Part shown: piece by piece, positions 19,006 to 26,465 of the stretch
How the letters are laid out: the number at the start of each line of letters is the position of its first letter
Numbering within the stretch: the first letter of the stretch is position 1
Source: an uncultured Bulleidia sp.
GTDB taxonomy: Bacteria > Bacillota_I > Bacilli_A > Erysipelotrichales > Erysipelotrichaceae
Direction of reading: 5' to 3'
NCBI GenBank assembly: GCA_934725105.1
Contig: CAKVBD010000009.1
Span: forward strand, 1 to 64,000
DNA length: 64,000 bases
Made by a program: the position numbers and the translations under genes
The notes under the pieces: model-generated
Told to the model about the DNA's origin: nothing
What the model saw: only the letters and a program-made list of their open reading frames with translations
Databases searched by the model: none

Positions 19006-19845
19006 TTATTCCTCGTTAGCAGGCTGACGATTGACAGCTTCTTCCATCCATGTATTTCTTGTATCTGTATCAATTGTCTTTAATGCATCCTGTAAAGCAT
19101 TTAATAATTCATCGTCACTCTTACGTACAGCAATAGAAACAGAAGTATCAGCTTCAAAACCCTTGCCTTCAGCAAATCTAACGATAGCTAAATCAGGATT
19201 TGCGGAAACAACACCGTTAGCAACTGGAAGTTCACTTGTCACTGCATCAACAGATCCAGCCTGTAAAGCCTGGATTGCTGCTGGGAATGTTTCTGCAGCA
19301 GGCATATGATTTACACCAGGAATCTGATCAATGACTTCATCATAGATTGTGTTCATCTGACCTTGTACTGTAGCACCCTTGAAATCTTCAAGGCTAGTTG
19401 CACTTGTATATTGAGAATCCTTCTTAACAATGAGTACTTCTTCAGATACATAGTATGGATCTGTGAAGTTAACCTGCTGCTTACGTTCATCTGTAGCCGT
19501 CATACCAGCAATGACAGCATCGATCTGATTGTTATTTAAGGATAAGATCAGGTTATCCCAGTCAAGCTTAACGATTTCTACTTTCTTACCAATCTTGTCA
19601 GCTAAATTCTTCGCAACAACGACGTCATATCCATCACAATAGTCAGCAGATGAGATTGGCTGTGTATATTCGCCTTCCTTTGTTGTGGACCAGTTGAATG
19701 GTGCATAGTTGCATTCCATACCAACTCTAAGTGTATCGCTGCTGTCTGTTGAAGAAGCTGCGGAAGACGCGGAAGCGTTAGATGCACATCCTGTTAATAA
19801 AGCTGCGCATGCAAGTACTGTTAGACTCTTTCTGATTGTGTTCAT
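19006..19845 (-). CDS. Amino-acid ABC transporter substrate-binding lipoprotein (predicted lysine)
   Basis: A 279-residue extracytoplasmic binding protein with signal peptide and lipobox LLTGC (Cys19), followed by a Ser/Ala-rich linker. The SBP family 3 fold is evident: DTLRVGMECNYAPFNW, then GYDVVVAKNLADKIG, and DAVIAGMTATDERKQQVNFTDPYY. AGGAGGT precedes the ATG on the minus strand. The 5' leader contains a lysine-riboswitch-like fold and an intrinsic terminator, so transport of lysine (perhaps other cationic amino acids) is inferred from regulation, not from the protein sequence. Confidence 0.9.
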   Translation of the reverse strand: MNTIRKSLTVLACAALLTGCASNASASSAASSTDSSDTLRVGMECNYAPFNWSTTKEGEYTQPISSADYCDGYDVVVAKNLADKIGKKVEIVKLDWDNLILSLNNNQIDAVIAGMTATDERKQQVNFTDPYYVSEEVLIVKKDSQYTSATSLEDFKGATVQGQMNTIYDEVIDQIPGVNHMPAAETFPAAIQALQAGSVDAVTSELPVANGVVSANPDLAIVRFAEGKGFEADTSVSIAVRKSDDELLNALQDALKTIDTDTRNTWMEEAVNRQPANEE

Positions 19846-19865
19846 AATAATTTACCTCCTAGAAA

Positions 19866-19900
19866 TTAAATAAAACCGTATGCGATATTACATACGGTTT
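19866..19900 (-). terminator. Riboswitch-controlled terminator
   Basis: On the minus strand AAACCGTATG and CATACGGTTT form a 10-bp stem (19873-19882 with 19891-19900), followed by TATTTAATTT. It lies between the lysine riboswitch and the binding-protein gene, as expected for transcription attenuation. Confidence 0.82.
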
Positions 19901-19919
19901 CTAACTTCTATGTACGTAT

Positions 19920-20080
19920 CTAATAGCGCCACTTCTTGTTTGAAGGAGTGATATAGATATTTTCTATATCCCCACGTCAATCATTTGCCAATGACTGACG
20001 TTCGGCGATGATTGCCTTTCGTATGATTCAACGCCTGCCAGCTCCTCATACTACTCATCTGCACCGCTACCTCTATATGC
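19920..20080 (-). promoter_or_regulatory. Lysine riboswitch (L box)
   Basis: Read on the minus strand, the leader has the L-box landmarks in order: ATAGAGGT at the 5' side of P1, an AGTA turn, a stem GTATGA/TCATAC followed by GAAAGG, the conserved CGCCGAA, a long stem (CGTCAGTCAT with ATGATTGACG), a further AT-rich stem, and GCGCTATT closing P1. The order matches the B. subtilis lysC leader as I recall it. It is followed by a terminator and then the ABC transporter operon. High lysine would favour termination and so reduce uptake. Confidence 0.85.
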
Positions 20081-20099
20081 GATTTCATTTAATGACCAA

Positions 20100-20127
20100 A
20101 GTATACTACATAAATCAAACAAATCAA
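20100..20127 (-). promoter_or_regulatory. Promoter of the riboswitch-ABC transporter operon
   Basis: On the minus strand: TTGATT (20122-20127), 16 bases, TATACT (20100-20105). Transcription would begin near 20093, about 13 bases before the riboswitch P1 stem. It lies back to back with the truB start. Confidence 0.65.
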
Positions 20128-20138
20128 CAATATTTTGT

Positions 20139-20144
20139 TATAAT
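20139..20144 (+). promoter_or_regulatory. -10 box directly upstream of truB
   Basis: A perfect TATAAT ending 7 bases before the truB ATG. A start site 6-7 bases downstream would put +1 at or next to the ATG. No -35 consensus is clear. Confidence 0.5.
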
Positions 20145-20151
20145 TTTTGTT

Positions 20152-20991
20152 ATGGACGGAATTATTTTAGTAAAAAAGCCAAAAGGTATGACATCTTTTA
20201 CTTGTGTTTCGCAGGTAAAAAGACGTGTCAATGAAAGAAAAGCAGGGCATTCAGGAACATTAGATCCAAATGCAGAAGGGTTTATGATCATTGCATTAGG
20301 AAAGTGTACAAAGTATTTACCATATTGCGTCAGCAATCATAAACATTATCAGGCAACATTTGCATTAGGAAAAAGATATGATACACAAGATGTATGGGGC
20401 GAAGCTGTAGAAGAAAAGACACCATCTATGCATTCACAGGAAGAACTAGACAATTTATGTCGTTCTTTTACAGGCGTTATCCAGCAGGTTCCACCAATGT
20501 ACAGTGCTTTAAAAAAAGATGGAAAGAAACTTTATGAATATGCTAGACAAGGCATTGAAGTAGAACGGAAAGCAAGAGAAGTAGAAGTTTCTTCTCTTTC
20601 TGTAAAGAAGCTAGATGAGAATCTATATGCAATGGATGCGGTTGTATCCAGCGGAACATATATTCGAACACTCATTGAAGATTATTGTAAAGCAATGGGT
20701 GAACTTGGCTATATGACTTCTTTAAATCGATGTGGTATTGAACATCTGACATTAGAAGATGCCATAGCAGTTGAAGATGTGAATGAAAACAGTGGAATTG
20801 ATCCATTCAAGGTATTTGATCCTTCCTGGCCAGTCTTAGAGTGTGATAGAGTGAAAGATATCAAGAATGGAAAGAAGTTAAAACTTAACACAGATGAAAA
20901 ACGTGTTATTCTAGTACATGGCTGTGAAATACTTGCAGCATATGAAAAGAAAGATGATGGGCTTTATCATAGCGTGAGAGGTTTATTTTAA
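20152..20991 (+). CDS. truB: tRNA pseudouridine-55 synthase
   Basis: It makes pseudouridine 55 in the T-loop of tRNAs. The start MDGIILVKKPKGMTS is the family N-terminus; the catalytic Asp lies in the GHSGTLDPNAEG motif near residue 40. The 279-residue length is normal. The frame is open back to 20008 but that extension lies over the opposing riboswitch and is unlike TruB. No Shine-Dalgarno precedes ATG 20152; instead a TATAAT ends 7 bases upstream, suggesting a leaderless or nearly leaderless message. It overlaps ribF by one base, a very common gene pair. Confidence 0.94.
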   Translation: MDGIILVKKPKGMTSFTCVSQVKRRVNERKAGHSGTLDPNAEGFMIIALGKCTKYLPYCVSNHKHYQATFALGKRYDTQDVWGEAVEEKTPSMHSQEELDNLCRSFTGVIQQVPPMYSALKKDGKKLYEYARQGIEVERKAREVEVSSLSVKKLDENLYAMDAVVSSGTYIRTLIEDYCKAMGELGYMTSLNRCGIEHLTLEDAIAVEDVNENSGIDPFKVFDPSWPVLECDRVKDIKNGKKLKLNTDEKRVILVHGCEILAAYEKKDDGLYHSVRGLF

Positions 20992-21917
20992 TGCGTATTA
21001 TTAAGATGGGAATTGATACAAAAAGAGTATATACGAATCCAATGTGTGCGTGTATTGGATATTTTGATGGTATGCATAAAGGACATCAGCAACTGATTCG
21101 TCATACGATTGCAATGTCTAAAAGACTACACTGTGAATCTGCATTGATTACATTTGATCCAGATCCATGGGTAACAATCAAACATATCAAAGATGTAAAG
21201 CACATCACTACAATGCGTGAAAGAATCAATCGTGCAGTAGAATATGGCATTCAGAATATTATTATTCTGCAGTTTACATCAGAATTTTCTCAATTATCTC
21301 CAGAAGACTTTGTTAATGAAATCTTATCCAAGATTTCATTAAAGGGAATTGTGTGTGGGTTTGATTTTCATTATGGTGCAATGGGAAAAGGCAGTGCAGA
21401 AACATTAAAACAGACGGAAGGTCTTGAAGTAGATGTTGTAGAAGCCATTGAAGATGAAATGGGAAAGATTTCATCAACACGTATTTCTCAATGTATTGAA
21501 AGTGGAAATATTGAAGAAGCAAATGCAATGCTTGGCTATCGTTTCCGCATCAGCGGAATCGTTGTACACGGAAGACATCAGGGACATGCCATTGGCTTTC
21601 CAACAGCGAATGTACAATATGATTCTGAATATCTTCTTCCAAAAAGTGGTGTATATGCAGGATATGTCGTATTTGATAACAAGCGCTATGAAGCAATGAT
21701 CAATCTTGGACATAATCCAACATTCAACTATAGAAATGACATGTCTTTAGAGGCGCATATTTTAGATTTTAATCAAGAACTCTATGGCAGATACGTCGGC
21801 GTAGAGTTTGTTCGCTTTATTCGTGAAGAAAAAAGATTTAACTCCAAAGGAAATCTAATCATGCAGCTAGAACAGGATATTTTAAATACAAAAAAGATAC
21901 TAAAAGAATATGAATGA
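20991..21917 (+). CDS. ribF: Bifunctional riboflavin kinase / FAD synthetase
   Basis: It converts riboflavin to FMN and then FAD. The N-terminal FAD synthetase half has the nucleotidyltransferase motif IGYFDGMHKGHQ (about residues 17-28) and ISSTRIS near 160; the C-terminal riboflavin kinase half begins at GYRFRISGIVVHGRHQG with GFPTANV. The 308-residue length is normal. The start ATG shares its A with the truB stop, implying coupled translation, and its 3' end overlaps the next gene by 8 bases. Confidence 0.95.
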   Translation: MRIIKMGIDTKRVYTNPMCACIGYFDGMHKGHQQLIRHTIAMSKRLHCESALITFDPDPWVTIKHIKDVKHITTMRERINRAVEYGIQNIIILQFTSEFSQLSPEDFVNEILSKISLKGIVCGFDFHYGAMGKGSAETLKQTEGLEVDVVEAIEDEMGKISSTRISQCIESGNIEEANAMLGYRFRISGIVVHGRHQGHAIGFPTANVQYDSEYLLPKSGVYAGYVVFDNKRYEAMINLGHNPTFNYRNDMSLEAHILDFNQELYGRYVGVEFVRFIREEKRFNSKGNLIMQLEQDILNTKKILKEYE

Positions 21918-23223
21918 ACAGTTTTTACTTCAAATGCAGCAGATACTCAAAGATGAGTATCCAGCATATTTAGAAAGCTTATCAAATCCACCAACAAGAG
22001 GATTTCGTATCAATCCTTTAAAAACAAACGAAAAAGATTTCTTTGAGAAAGTGAATGTTTCTCATACAAAAAGTCCATATGCAAAATATGGATACTATAC
22101 GGATGATAAGAAATATGGCTCTATGCCAGAATATGCTTCTGGTGCTTTTTACATGCAGGAAGCAAGTGCATCGAGTGCTGTAACTGTTATGGATCCAAAG
22201 GGTGGCGCAGTGATACTGGATATGTGCGCTGCACCTGGTTCAAAGACAACAGAGATTCTTGAACTATTAGAAAATCAAGGATTGCTTGTATCAAATGAAA
22301 TTGATAAGAAGCGCAGTCATATCTTACTGGAAAATGTTGAAAGAAATGGTGCCAGCAATTGTATTGTTGTAAGCAATGATCCACTTCAGCTAGCAAAACA
22401 GTTTCCTGGCTTCTTTGATATGGTTTTATGTGATGCGCCATGCAGTGGAGAAGGCATGATGCGTAAAAATACAGAAGCAGTGGACCAATGGACACCACAG
22501 CTTGTAGAACATTGTGCTTCTGTTCAGAAAGAAGTTTTAGAAAGTGTATATACGTGTTTGAAAGAAGATGGCATTCTTCTATATTCAACATGCACTTTGA
22601 ATTTAAAGGAAAATGAATATCAGATCAAACAGTTTTTAGAACGTCATCCAGACATGCAGATGATGGATACAAATGTAGATTTTGGAAGACGTGCCTTGCT
22701 GGAAGAACATGACATTCAAAAAGCCATTCGTATCTATCCAATGGATCAAGGAGAAGGTCACTTTATCGCAAAAATGAAAAAGTGTTCTAGTACTCCACCA
22801 TGTTCCATCAAACAGCTGAAGTCAGATTTAATTCCAAAGGAATTACTGTCTTTACTGAAAGATACGATAGAAGAAGTGTATCCATATCTGTATTTTAAGA
22901 ATAACAGGCTTTATGGTGGAACATATCCTTTTATTGATACTGGAAAATTACATTTATTAAGAAATCAGGTATATATTGGAGAAATGCTCAAGGGAAGATT
23001 TGAATTCTCTCATCATTTCTTTATGTCTTCCTATTCTAAATTTAAAAACACTTATGAAATGAGTGATGAAGAAGTCAGAAGGTATATGCATGGTGAACAG
23101 ATTTCAGCAAATGTTCAGAAAGGATGGGTAGCGATGTGCTATCATGGTTTTGTCGTTGGTGGTGCAAAAAGTGATGGACATGCATTAAAAAACAAATATC
23201 CAAAAGCTTTTCGTACAAGATAG
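21910..23223 (+). CDS. RsmF/NOL1-NOP2-Sun family RNA m5C methyltransferase
   Basis: A SAM-dependent methyltransferase of 437 residues that probably makes 5-methylcytosine in rRNA. The SAM motif is ILDMCAAPGSKTTEI (about residues 97-111), the release Cys is in DAPCSGEGMM, and the catalytic Cys is in YSTCTLN. A C-terminal region (residues 290-437) resembles the RsmF-type PUA-like extension. The exact target base cannot be read from the sequence. It follows ribF with an 8-base overlap. Confidence 0.88.
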   Translation: MNEQFLLQMQQILKDEYPAYLESLSNPPTRGFRINPLKTNEKDFFEKVNVSHTKSPYAKYGYYTDDKKYGSMPEYASGAFYMQEASASSAVTVMDPKGGAVILDMCAAPGSKTTEILELLENQGLLVSNEIDKKRSHILLENVERNGASNCIVVSNDPLQLAKQFPGFFDMVLCDAPCSGEGMMRKNTEAVDQWTPQLVEHCASVQKEVLESVYTCLKEDGILLYSTCTLNLKENEYQIKQFLERHPDMQMMDTNVDFGRRALLEEHDIQKAIRIYPMDQGEGHFIAKMKKCSSTPPCSIKQLKSDLIPKELLSLLKDTIEEVYPYLYFKNNRLYGGTYPFIDTGKLHLLRNQVYIGEMLKGRFEFSHHFFMSSYSKFKNTYEMSDEEVRRYMHGEQISANVQKGWVAMCYHGFVVGGAKSDGHALKNKYPKAFRTR

Positions 23224-23229
23224 GTATAT

Positions 23230-24600
23230 ATGAACTTAGAATTATTTGATTTTATAGAAGATACACTTTCCTATTTTGAAAGGAAAAATCCTTCCTATGT
23301 GTATGCACAGGGAAGAATTCTTGAAACATATTCACAATTGTATCCTTCAGAAAATACAGCGGTGATTCATTTACATACACGCATTAAAAGTAAAGACAGT
23401 CTGAAGGAAAAAATGATACGCAATCATTTCTATTTAGATTATAAAACTCCACAGGAAGCCATTGATAACCTGCATGATCTTGTTGGAATTACGGTTGAAT
23501 GCCGATTTATTCGTAATGAACATGAACTGTATCGTTCTTTGTTTTCTCATTTTGAAAGACAGAAGAGTGGATATGCGTTATGCAAAGAAAATGAGAATTT
23601 ATTTCTTGATCTTTCTCAGCCGCAGCCACAGCTGCAAAGAAATGGATTCACGATTTATCGTTTAGATGGCTATTATCTGTTCAATGAAGAAAAAATCAAC
23701 TATGAACTGCAGATCAAGTCACTTGTTCATAACTTCTGGAGCAACATTGAACACGAAGTTGTCTATAAAAATCCTGACTTTGTCATGTATGATCAGTTCA
23801 ATAAAGAAATGCTTGGTGCAATTCGCGATAATCTAGATGTTGTAGATCGACAATTGGAAATCATGTATAAAGAAATCTCCAACCAGTCTCATCAGGCACA
23901 GATTGGTATGGATGAAAAAGGATTCAAGACATTTGTTGCTAGAAGCATCAATGAACTTGTAAATCGAAAGATGAAAGATTCTTTAGGATTTGCGACAGAC
24001 TTTAAGAAGTGTTCTGCAATTCTTGCACAGTATATTTATGTAAGAGACTTTGTGAATGGAGAACACAATCAGGTAACAATGATAGACTATATGGAATTGT
24101 TGAATTATCTGAATGATTCAGAAATTGATTTCAAGCAGAAAATTGAAATCAAGTGTACATTCACTCCACAAGATCCATTTGTTCGTAAAATGTCTGATTA
24201 CTGGATCAACGAAATGAATCACAATTTCCTGTGGCATATTTTCTTCTGCATGTTATTTATTATCCGACCAGGAAATAACGAAGAAGATTTTATGGATTTT
24301 ATTGATGTGATACGTATTTTGATCATCCAGCCTGGATGGTTTGCAGATTCATTTATGAAGATGAGCGTAGAAGAGGGCGATAAAGTTCGTGATATGCTGG
24401 AAGAAACATTAGCGAATGCTTTGATTGATGCAAATACAATTGAAATCGTACATGAAGATATGATGTATGAATGTATGCTTCGCTTCCGTAAAAAAGTGAA
24501 TGCGTTGGATTTATTGTATGATTCTTATGAAGAATTGATGGAAAATGAAGAATCCATCCGCTCATCTCTATATCACGATATTTATACAATCTTTCATTGA
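23230..24600 (+). CDS. RelA/SpoT-domain protein with altered active-site motif
   Basis: The N-terminal 180 residues match the (p)ppGpp synthetase fold: HTRIKSKDSLKEKM (49-62) for ATP binding, DLVGITVECRF (83-93) with the conserved Asp, and YELQIKSLVHNFWSNIEHEVVYK (158-180) with the catalytic-type Glu-x-Gln. The usual YRSxH/YRNYH motif is replaced by GFTIYRLDGYY (139-149), so the conserved His is missing. A C-terminal helical region of about 270 residues is unrecognised; no HD hydrolase, TGS or ACT domain is seen. It could be a small alarmone synthetase, a related nucleotide pyrophosphokinase or an inactive regulator. It follows the methyltransferase gene by 6 bases. Confidence 0.7.
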   Translation: MNLELFDFIEDTLSYFERKNPSYVYAQGRILETYSQLYPSENTAVIHLHTRIKSKDSLKEKMIRNHFYLDYKTPQEAIDNLHDLVGITVECRFIRNEHELYRSLFSHFERQKSGYALCKENENLFLDLSQPQPQLQRNGFTIYRLDGYYLFNEEKINYELQIKSLVHNFWSNIEHEVVYKNPDFVMYDQFNKEMLGAIRDNLDVVDRQLEIMYKEISNQSHQAQIGMDEKGFKTFVARSINELVNRKMKDSLGFATDFKKCSAILAQYIYVRDFVNGEHNQVTMIDYMELLNYLNDSEIDFKQKIEIKCTFTPQDPFVRKMSDYWINEMNHNFLWHIFFCMLFIIRPGNNEEDFMDFIDVIRILIIQPGWFADSFMKMSVEEGDKVRDMLEETLANALIDANTIEIVHEDMMYECMLRFRKKVNALDLLYDSYEELMENEESIRSSLYHDIYTIFH

Positions 24601-24633
24601 AATCATGTATAATAACAAAGAAGAGGTAATCAT

Positions 24634-24960
24634 ATGGCACAAGATTATGTAGTATTAAATGAAACAGATGAAATGGGTGTTGTCGCAATGAACAAGGCAG
24701 TATTTAAGAGTATTGCGGAAATCAGCATCAATGATATTGAAAATGCAGTGAGAATTCCAGAAACAACATTTACAAAACCATTATCTGTAAAGATTGAAGA
24801 AAACAAGCTTCATATCACAGCTTTTATTAAGCTGAAGTATGGTGCGAATGTAAAAGCAACATGCGAACTTGTACAAAACAAGATTTATGAAAATATTGAA
24901 TTTATGACAGGTTTTAAAGCAGCAGATGTTACTGTAAATGTCGTAGATTTTGAAATTTAG
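24634..24960 (+). CDS. Asp23/Gls24 family protein
   Basis: A 108-residue protein with the Asp23/Gls24 fold: VVAMNKAVFKSIAEISINDIENAVRI, then LHITAFIKLKYGANVKATCELVQNKI and the closing ADVTVNVVDFEI. Family members include membrane-associated or alkaline-stress proteins (Asp23, YqhY, AmaP partners); the role here is not defined. AAGAGGT precedes the ATG, and a TATAAT at 24608-24613 could drive it separately from the gene upstream. Confidence 0.85.
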   Translation: MAQDYVVLNETDEMGVVAMNKAVFKSIAEISINDIENAVRIPETTFTKPLSVKIEENKLHITAFIKLKYGANVKATCELVQNKIYENIEFMTGFKAADVTVNVVDFEI

Positions 24961-24962
24961 TA

Positions 24963-24991
24963 TTGACATATTTGAATACTTATAGTTTAAT
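24963..24991 (+). promoter_or_regulatory. Promoter of the infC-rpmI-rplT operon
   Basis: TTGACA (24963-24968), 17 bases, TTTAAT (24986-24991). It lies directly upstream of the structured leader. Confidence 0.7.
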
Positions 24992-25004
24992 ATTTGAGTA
25001 ATTT

Positions 25005-25118
25005 AAAAAACGGAAAGAAGAAGCACATACTTCTCACCTGATGTTTATAAACTTGGGTAAGTGGCCGATAAGATCGTATAGAACTTTTAGGCAGGTGCGG
25101 CTTTAGTATCTGCTTTTT
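25005..25118 (+). promoter_or_regulatory. L20-type ribosomal protein leader with attenuator
   Basis: The 5' leader of the infC operon is highly structured. A small hairpin AGAAG/CTTCT is followed by CACCTG (25035-25040), which can pair with CAGGTG (25092-25097). The latter is also the left arm of a terminator-like hairpin (25091-25098 with 25106-25113, then TTTTT). This mutually exclusive pairing fits autogenous control by L20 known for Bacillota infC operons. The assignment to the Rfam L20 leader is by position and structure, not by a search. Confidence 0.65.
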
Positions 25119-25140
25119 AATATTATGACAGGAGGTTTGC

Positions 25141-25689
25141 TTGGGAAAGGTTAAATTTAACAAAAACAGACACAAAGAGCCTACAGATATTGTAAATGAG
25201 GCTATCCGTGACAGAGAAGTGCTCGTCATTGGATCTGATGGAACTCAGCTAGGTGTCATGTCACGTCGTGATGCATTACAGAAAGCATATGACGAAGATC
25301 TCGATTTGTTGTGCGTTGCACCTAATGCACAACCACCAGTATGTAAGATCATTGATTATGGACGCTATCGTTTTGAACAGCAGAAGAAAGAACGAGAAGC
25401 TAAAAAGAATCAACAGACTGCAGAAATGAAATCCTTACGTGTATCACCAGTAATCGATCAGCATGACTTTGATACGAAGGTTAAACGTGCAAAGGAATGG
25501 TTAAGCGATGGACAGAAGGTGAAGATCGACATGCGTTTTAGAGGACGTATGATCACTCGCCAGGAAGTTGGTAAACAGGTATTGGATAAGTTCACTGAGC
25601 AAGTCTCGGATGTTGCAGACGTAACAAAGCCACCAATGTTGGAAGGCAATACGATGTCTGTTACATTCTCACCTAAGAAAGGAAAATAA
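25141..25689 (+). CDS. infC: Translation initiation factor IF-3
   Basis: IF-3 binds the 30S subunit and checks start-codon pairing. The 182-residue protein has the N-terminal domain (IRDREVLVIGSDGTQLGVMS), a basic linker and the C-terminal domain with ISPVIDQHDFDTK-like and KVKIDMRFRGR segments. The start is a TTG with a strong ACAGGAGG 8 bases upstream; no ATG is suitably placed. Non-ATG starts are a known feature of infC genes, where IF-3 discriminates against its own message. It is the first gene of infC-rpmI-rplT. Confidence 0.96.
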   Translation: MGKVKFNKNRHKEPTDIVNEAIRDREVLVIGSDGTQLGVMSRRDALQKAYDEDLDLLCVAPNAQPPVCKIIDYGRYRFEQQKKEREAKKNQQTAEMKSLRVSPVIDQHDFDTKVKRAKEWLSDGQKVKIDMRFRGRMITRQEVGKQVLDKFTEQVSDVADVTKPPMLEGNTMSVTFSPKKGK

Positions 25690-25701
25690 AAGGAGATTGT
25701 T

Positions 25702-25923
25702 ATGAAAGCAAAAGCTAGAAAGCCAAAGAAGATCAAAATGAAGACAAAAAAGACTTTCGCAAAACGTTCTAAGTTAACTGGAACAGGAAAGTTAAAGGTA
25801 CAGCACAACTACGTATCACATTTCGCAGCAAATAAGACTCACAAGCAGAAGATGCATCTTGCTAAGTCTACTACTGCTCACAGCACAGATTTCAAGCGCG
25901 ACAAGCAGCTTTTACAGGGTTAA
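25702..25923 (+). CDS. rpmI: 50S ribosomal protein L35
   Basis: A small, very basic ribosomal protein with the conserved KTFAKRSKLTGTGKLK core. At 73 residues it is several longer than usual because of an N-terminal MKAKARKPKKIK extension. AAGGAG precedes ATG 25702, while the internal ATG 25738 that would give the usual length lacks a ribosome site. It lies between infC and rplT. Confidence 0.95.
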   Translation: MKAKARKPKKIKMKTKKTFAKRSKLTGTGKLKVQHNYVSHFAANKTHKQKMHLAKSTTAHSTDFKRDKQLLQG

Positions 25924-25940
25924 TAGGAGGCTAAGAAGAG

Positions 25941-26297
25941 ATGAGAGTTAAAGGAAGTACACCTACACGTAACAGACGTAAGAAGGTTTTGAAACTCGCT
26001 AAGGGTTATTTTGGATCAAAACATCTTTTATACAGAACAGCCAATGAACAGGTAATGCGTTCTCTACGTTATTCCTACATTGGAAGAAAACAGACTAAGA
26101 GAGAAATGCGTAAGCTTTGGATTGCTCGTATCAACGCAGCAGTTAGACAGTATGATCTATCATACTCCAAGTTCATGCATGGTTTAAAGCTTGCTAACAT
26201 CAACGTTAACCGTAAGATGCTTTCTGAAATCGCTATTCATGATGAAAAGGGATTCAAGGATCTTGTTGACGCTGCTAAGGCTCAGTTAGAAAAGTAA
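25941..26297 (+). CDS. rplT: 50S ribosomal protein L20
   Basis: A 118-residue basic protein with the typical [27 protein letters not shown] start and [19 protein letters not shown] middle. It binds 23S rRNA during early assembly and in Bacillota represses its own operon through the leader described upstream. AGGAGG precedes the ATG. It is the last protein gene before tRNA-Glu. Confidence 0.97.
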   Translation: MRVKGSTPTRNRRKKVLKLAKGYFGSKHLLYRTANEQVMRSLRYSYIGRKQTKREMRKLWIARINAAVRQYDLSYSKFMHGLKLANINVNRKMLSEIAIHDEKGFKDLVDAAKAQLEK

Positions 26298-26302
26298 TTT
26301 AA

Positions 26303-26326
26303 TAGAATGAGGGAAACCTCATTCTA
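26303..26326 (+). other. Hairpin between rplT and tRNA-Glu without T-run
   Basis: TAGAATGAGG and CCTCATTCTA form a perfect 10-bp stem with a GAAA tetraloop, but the following bases are ATCTATGG, not a T-run. It is more likely an mRNA-stabilising or processing hairpin than a terminator. Confidence 0.6.
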
Positions 26327-26332
26327 ATCTAT

Positions 26333-26406
26333 GGTGCGTTGGTGAAGCGGCTTAACACATTGCCCTCTCAAGGCAACATTCACGGGTTCGAATCCCGTAC
26401 GCATCA
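26333..26406 (+). tRNA. tRNA-Glu (anticodon CTC)
   Basis: A full cloverleaf can be drawn: acceptor GGTGCGT with ACGCATC, D stem GTG/CAC, anticodon stem TTGCC/GGCAA with loop CTCTCAA (anticodon CTC reading GAG), and T arm ACGGG-TTCGAAT-CCCGT. Discriminator base A; CCA is not encoded. It lies 35 bases after rplT with no clear terminator between, so read-through from the infC operon is likely. Confidence 0.93.
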
Positions 26407-26412
26407 CTTTTG

Positions 26413-26436
26413 AAATGGTAGAAATACCATTTTTTT
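26413..26436 (+). terminator. Terminator after tRNA-Glu
   Basis: AAATGGTA (26413-26420) and TACCATTT (26425-26432) with a GAAA loop, continuing into a T-run. Confidence 0.85.
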
Positions 26437-26465
26437 GTTATAATTTTTATTACGAGGAAAATTCT

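Noticed and set aside
20008..20151. N-terminal extension of truB by 48 codons
   Set aside because: The extension overlaps the opposing riboswitch and promoter, is unlike TruB, and the family N-terminus begins at 20152.
26303..26326. Hairpin after rplT considered as a terminator
   Set aside because: It is a perfect stem but lacks the T-run; listed only as a hairpin.
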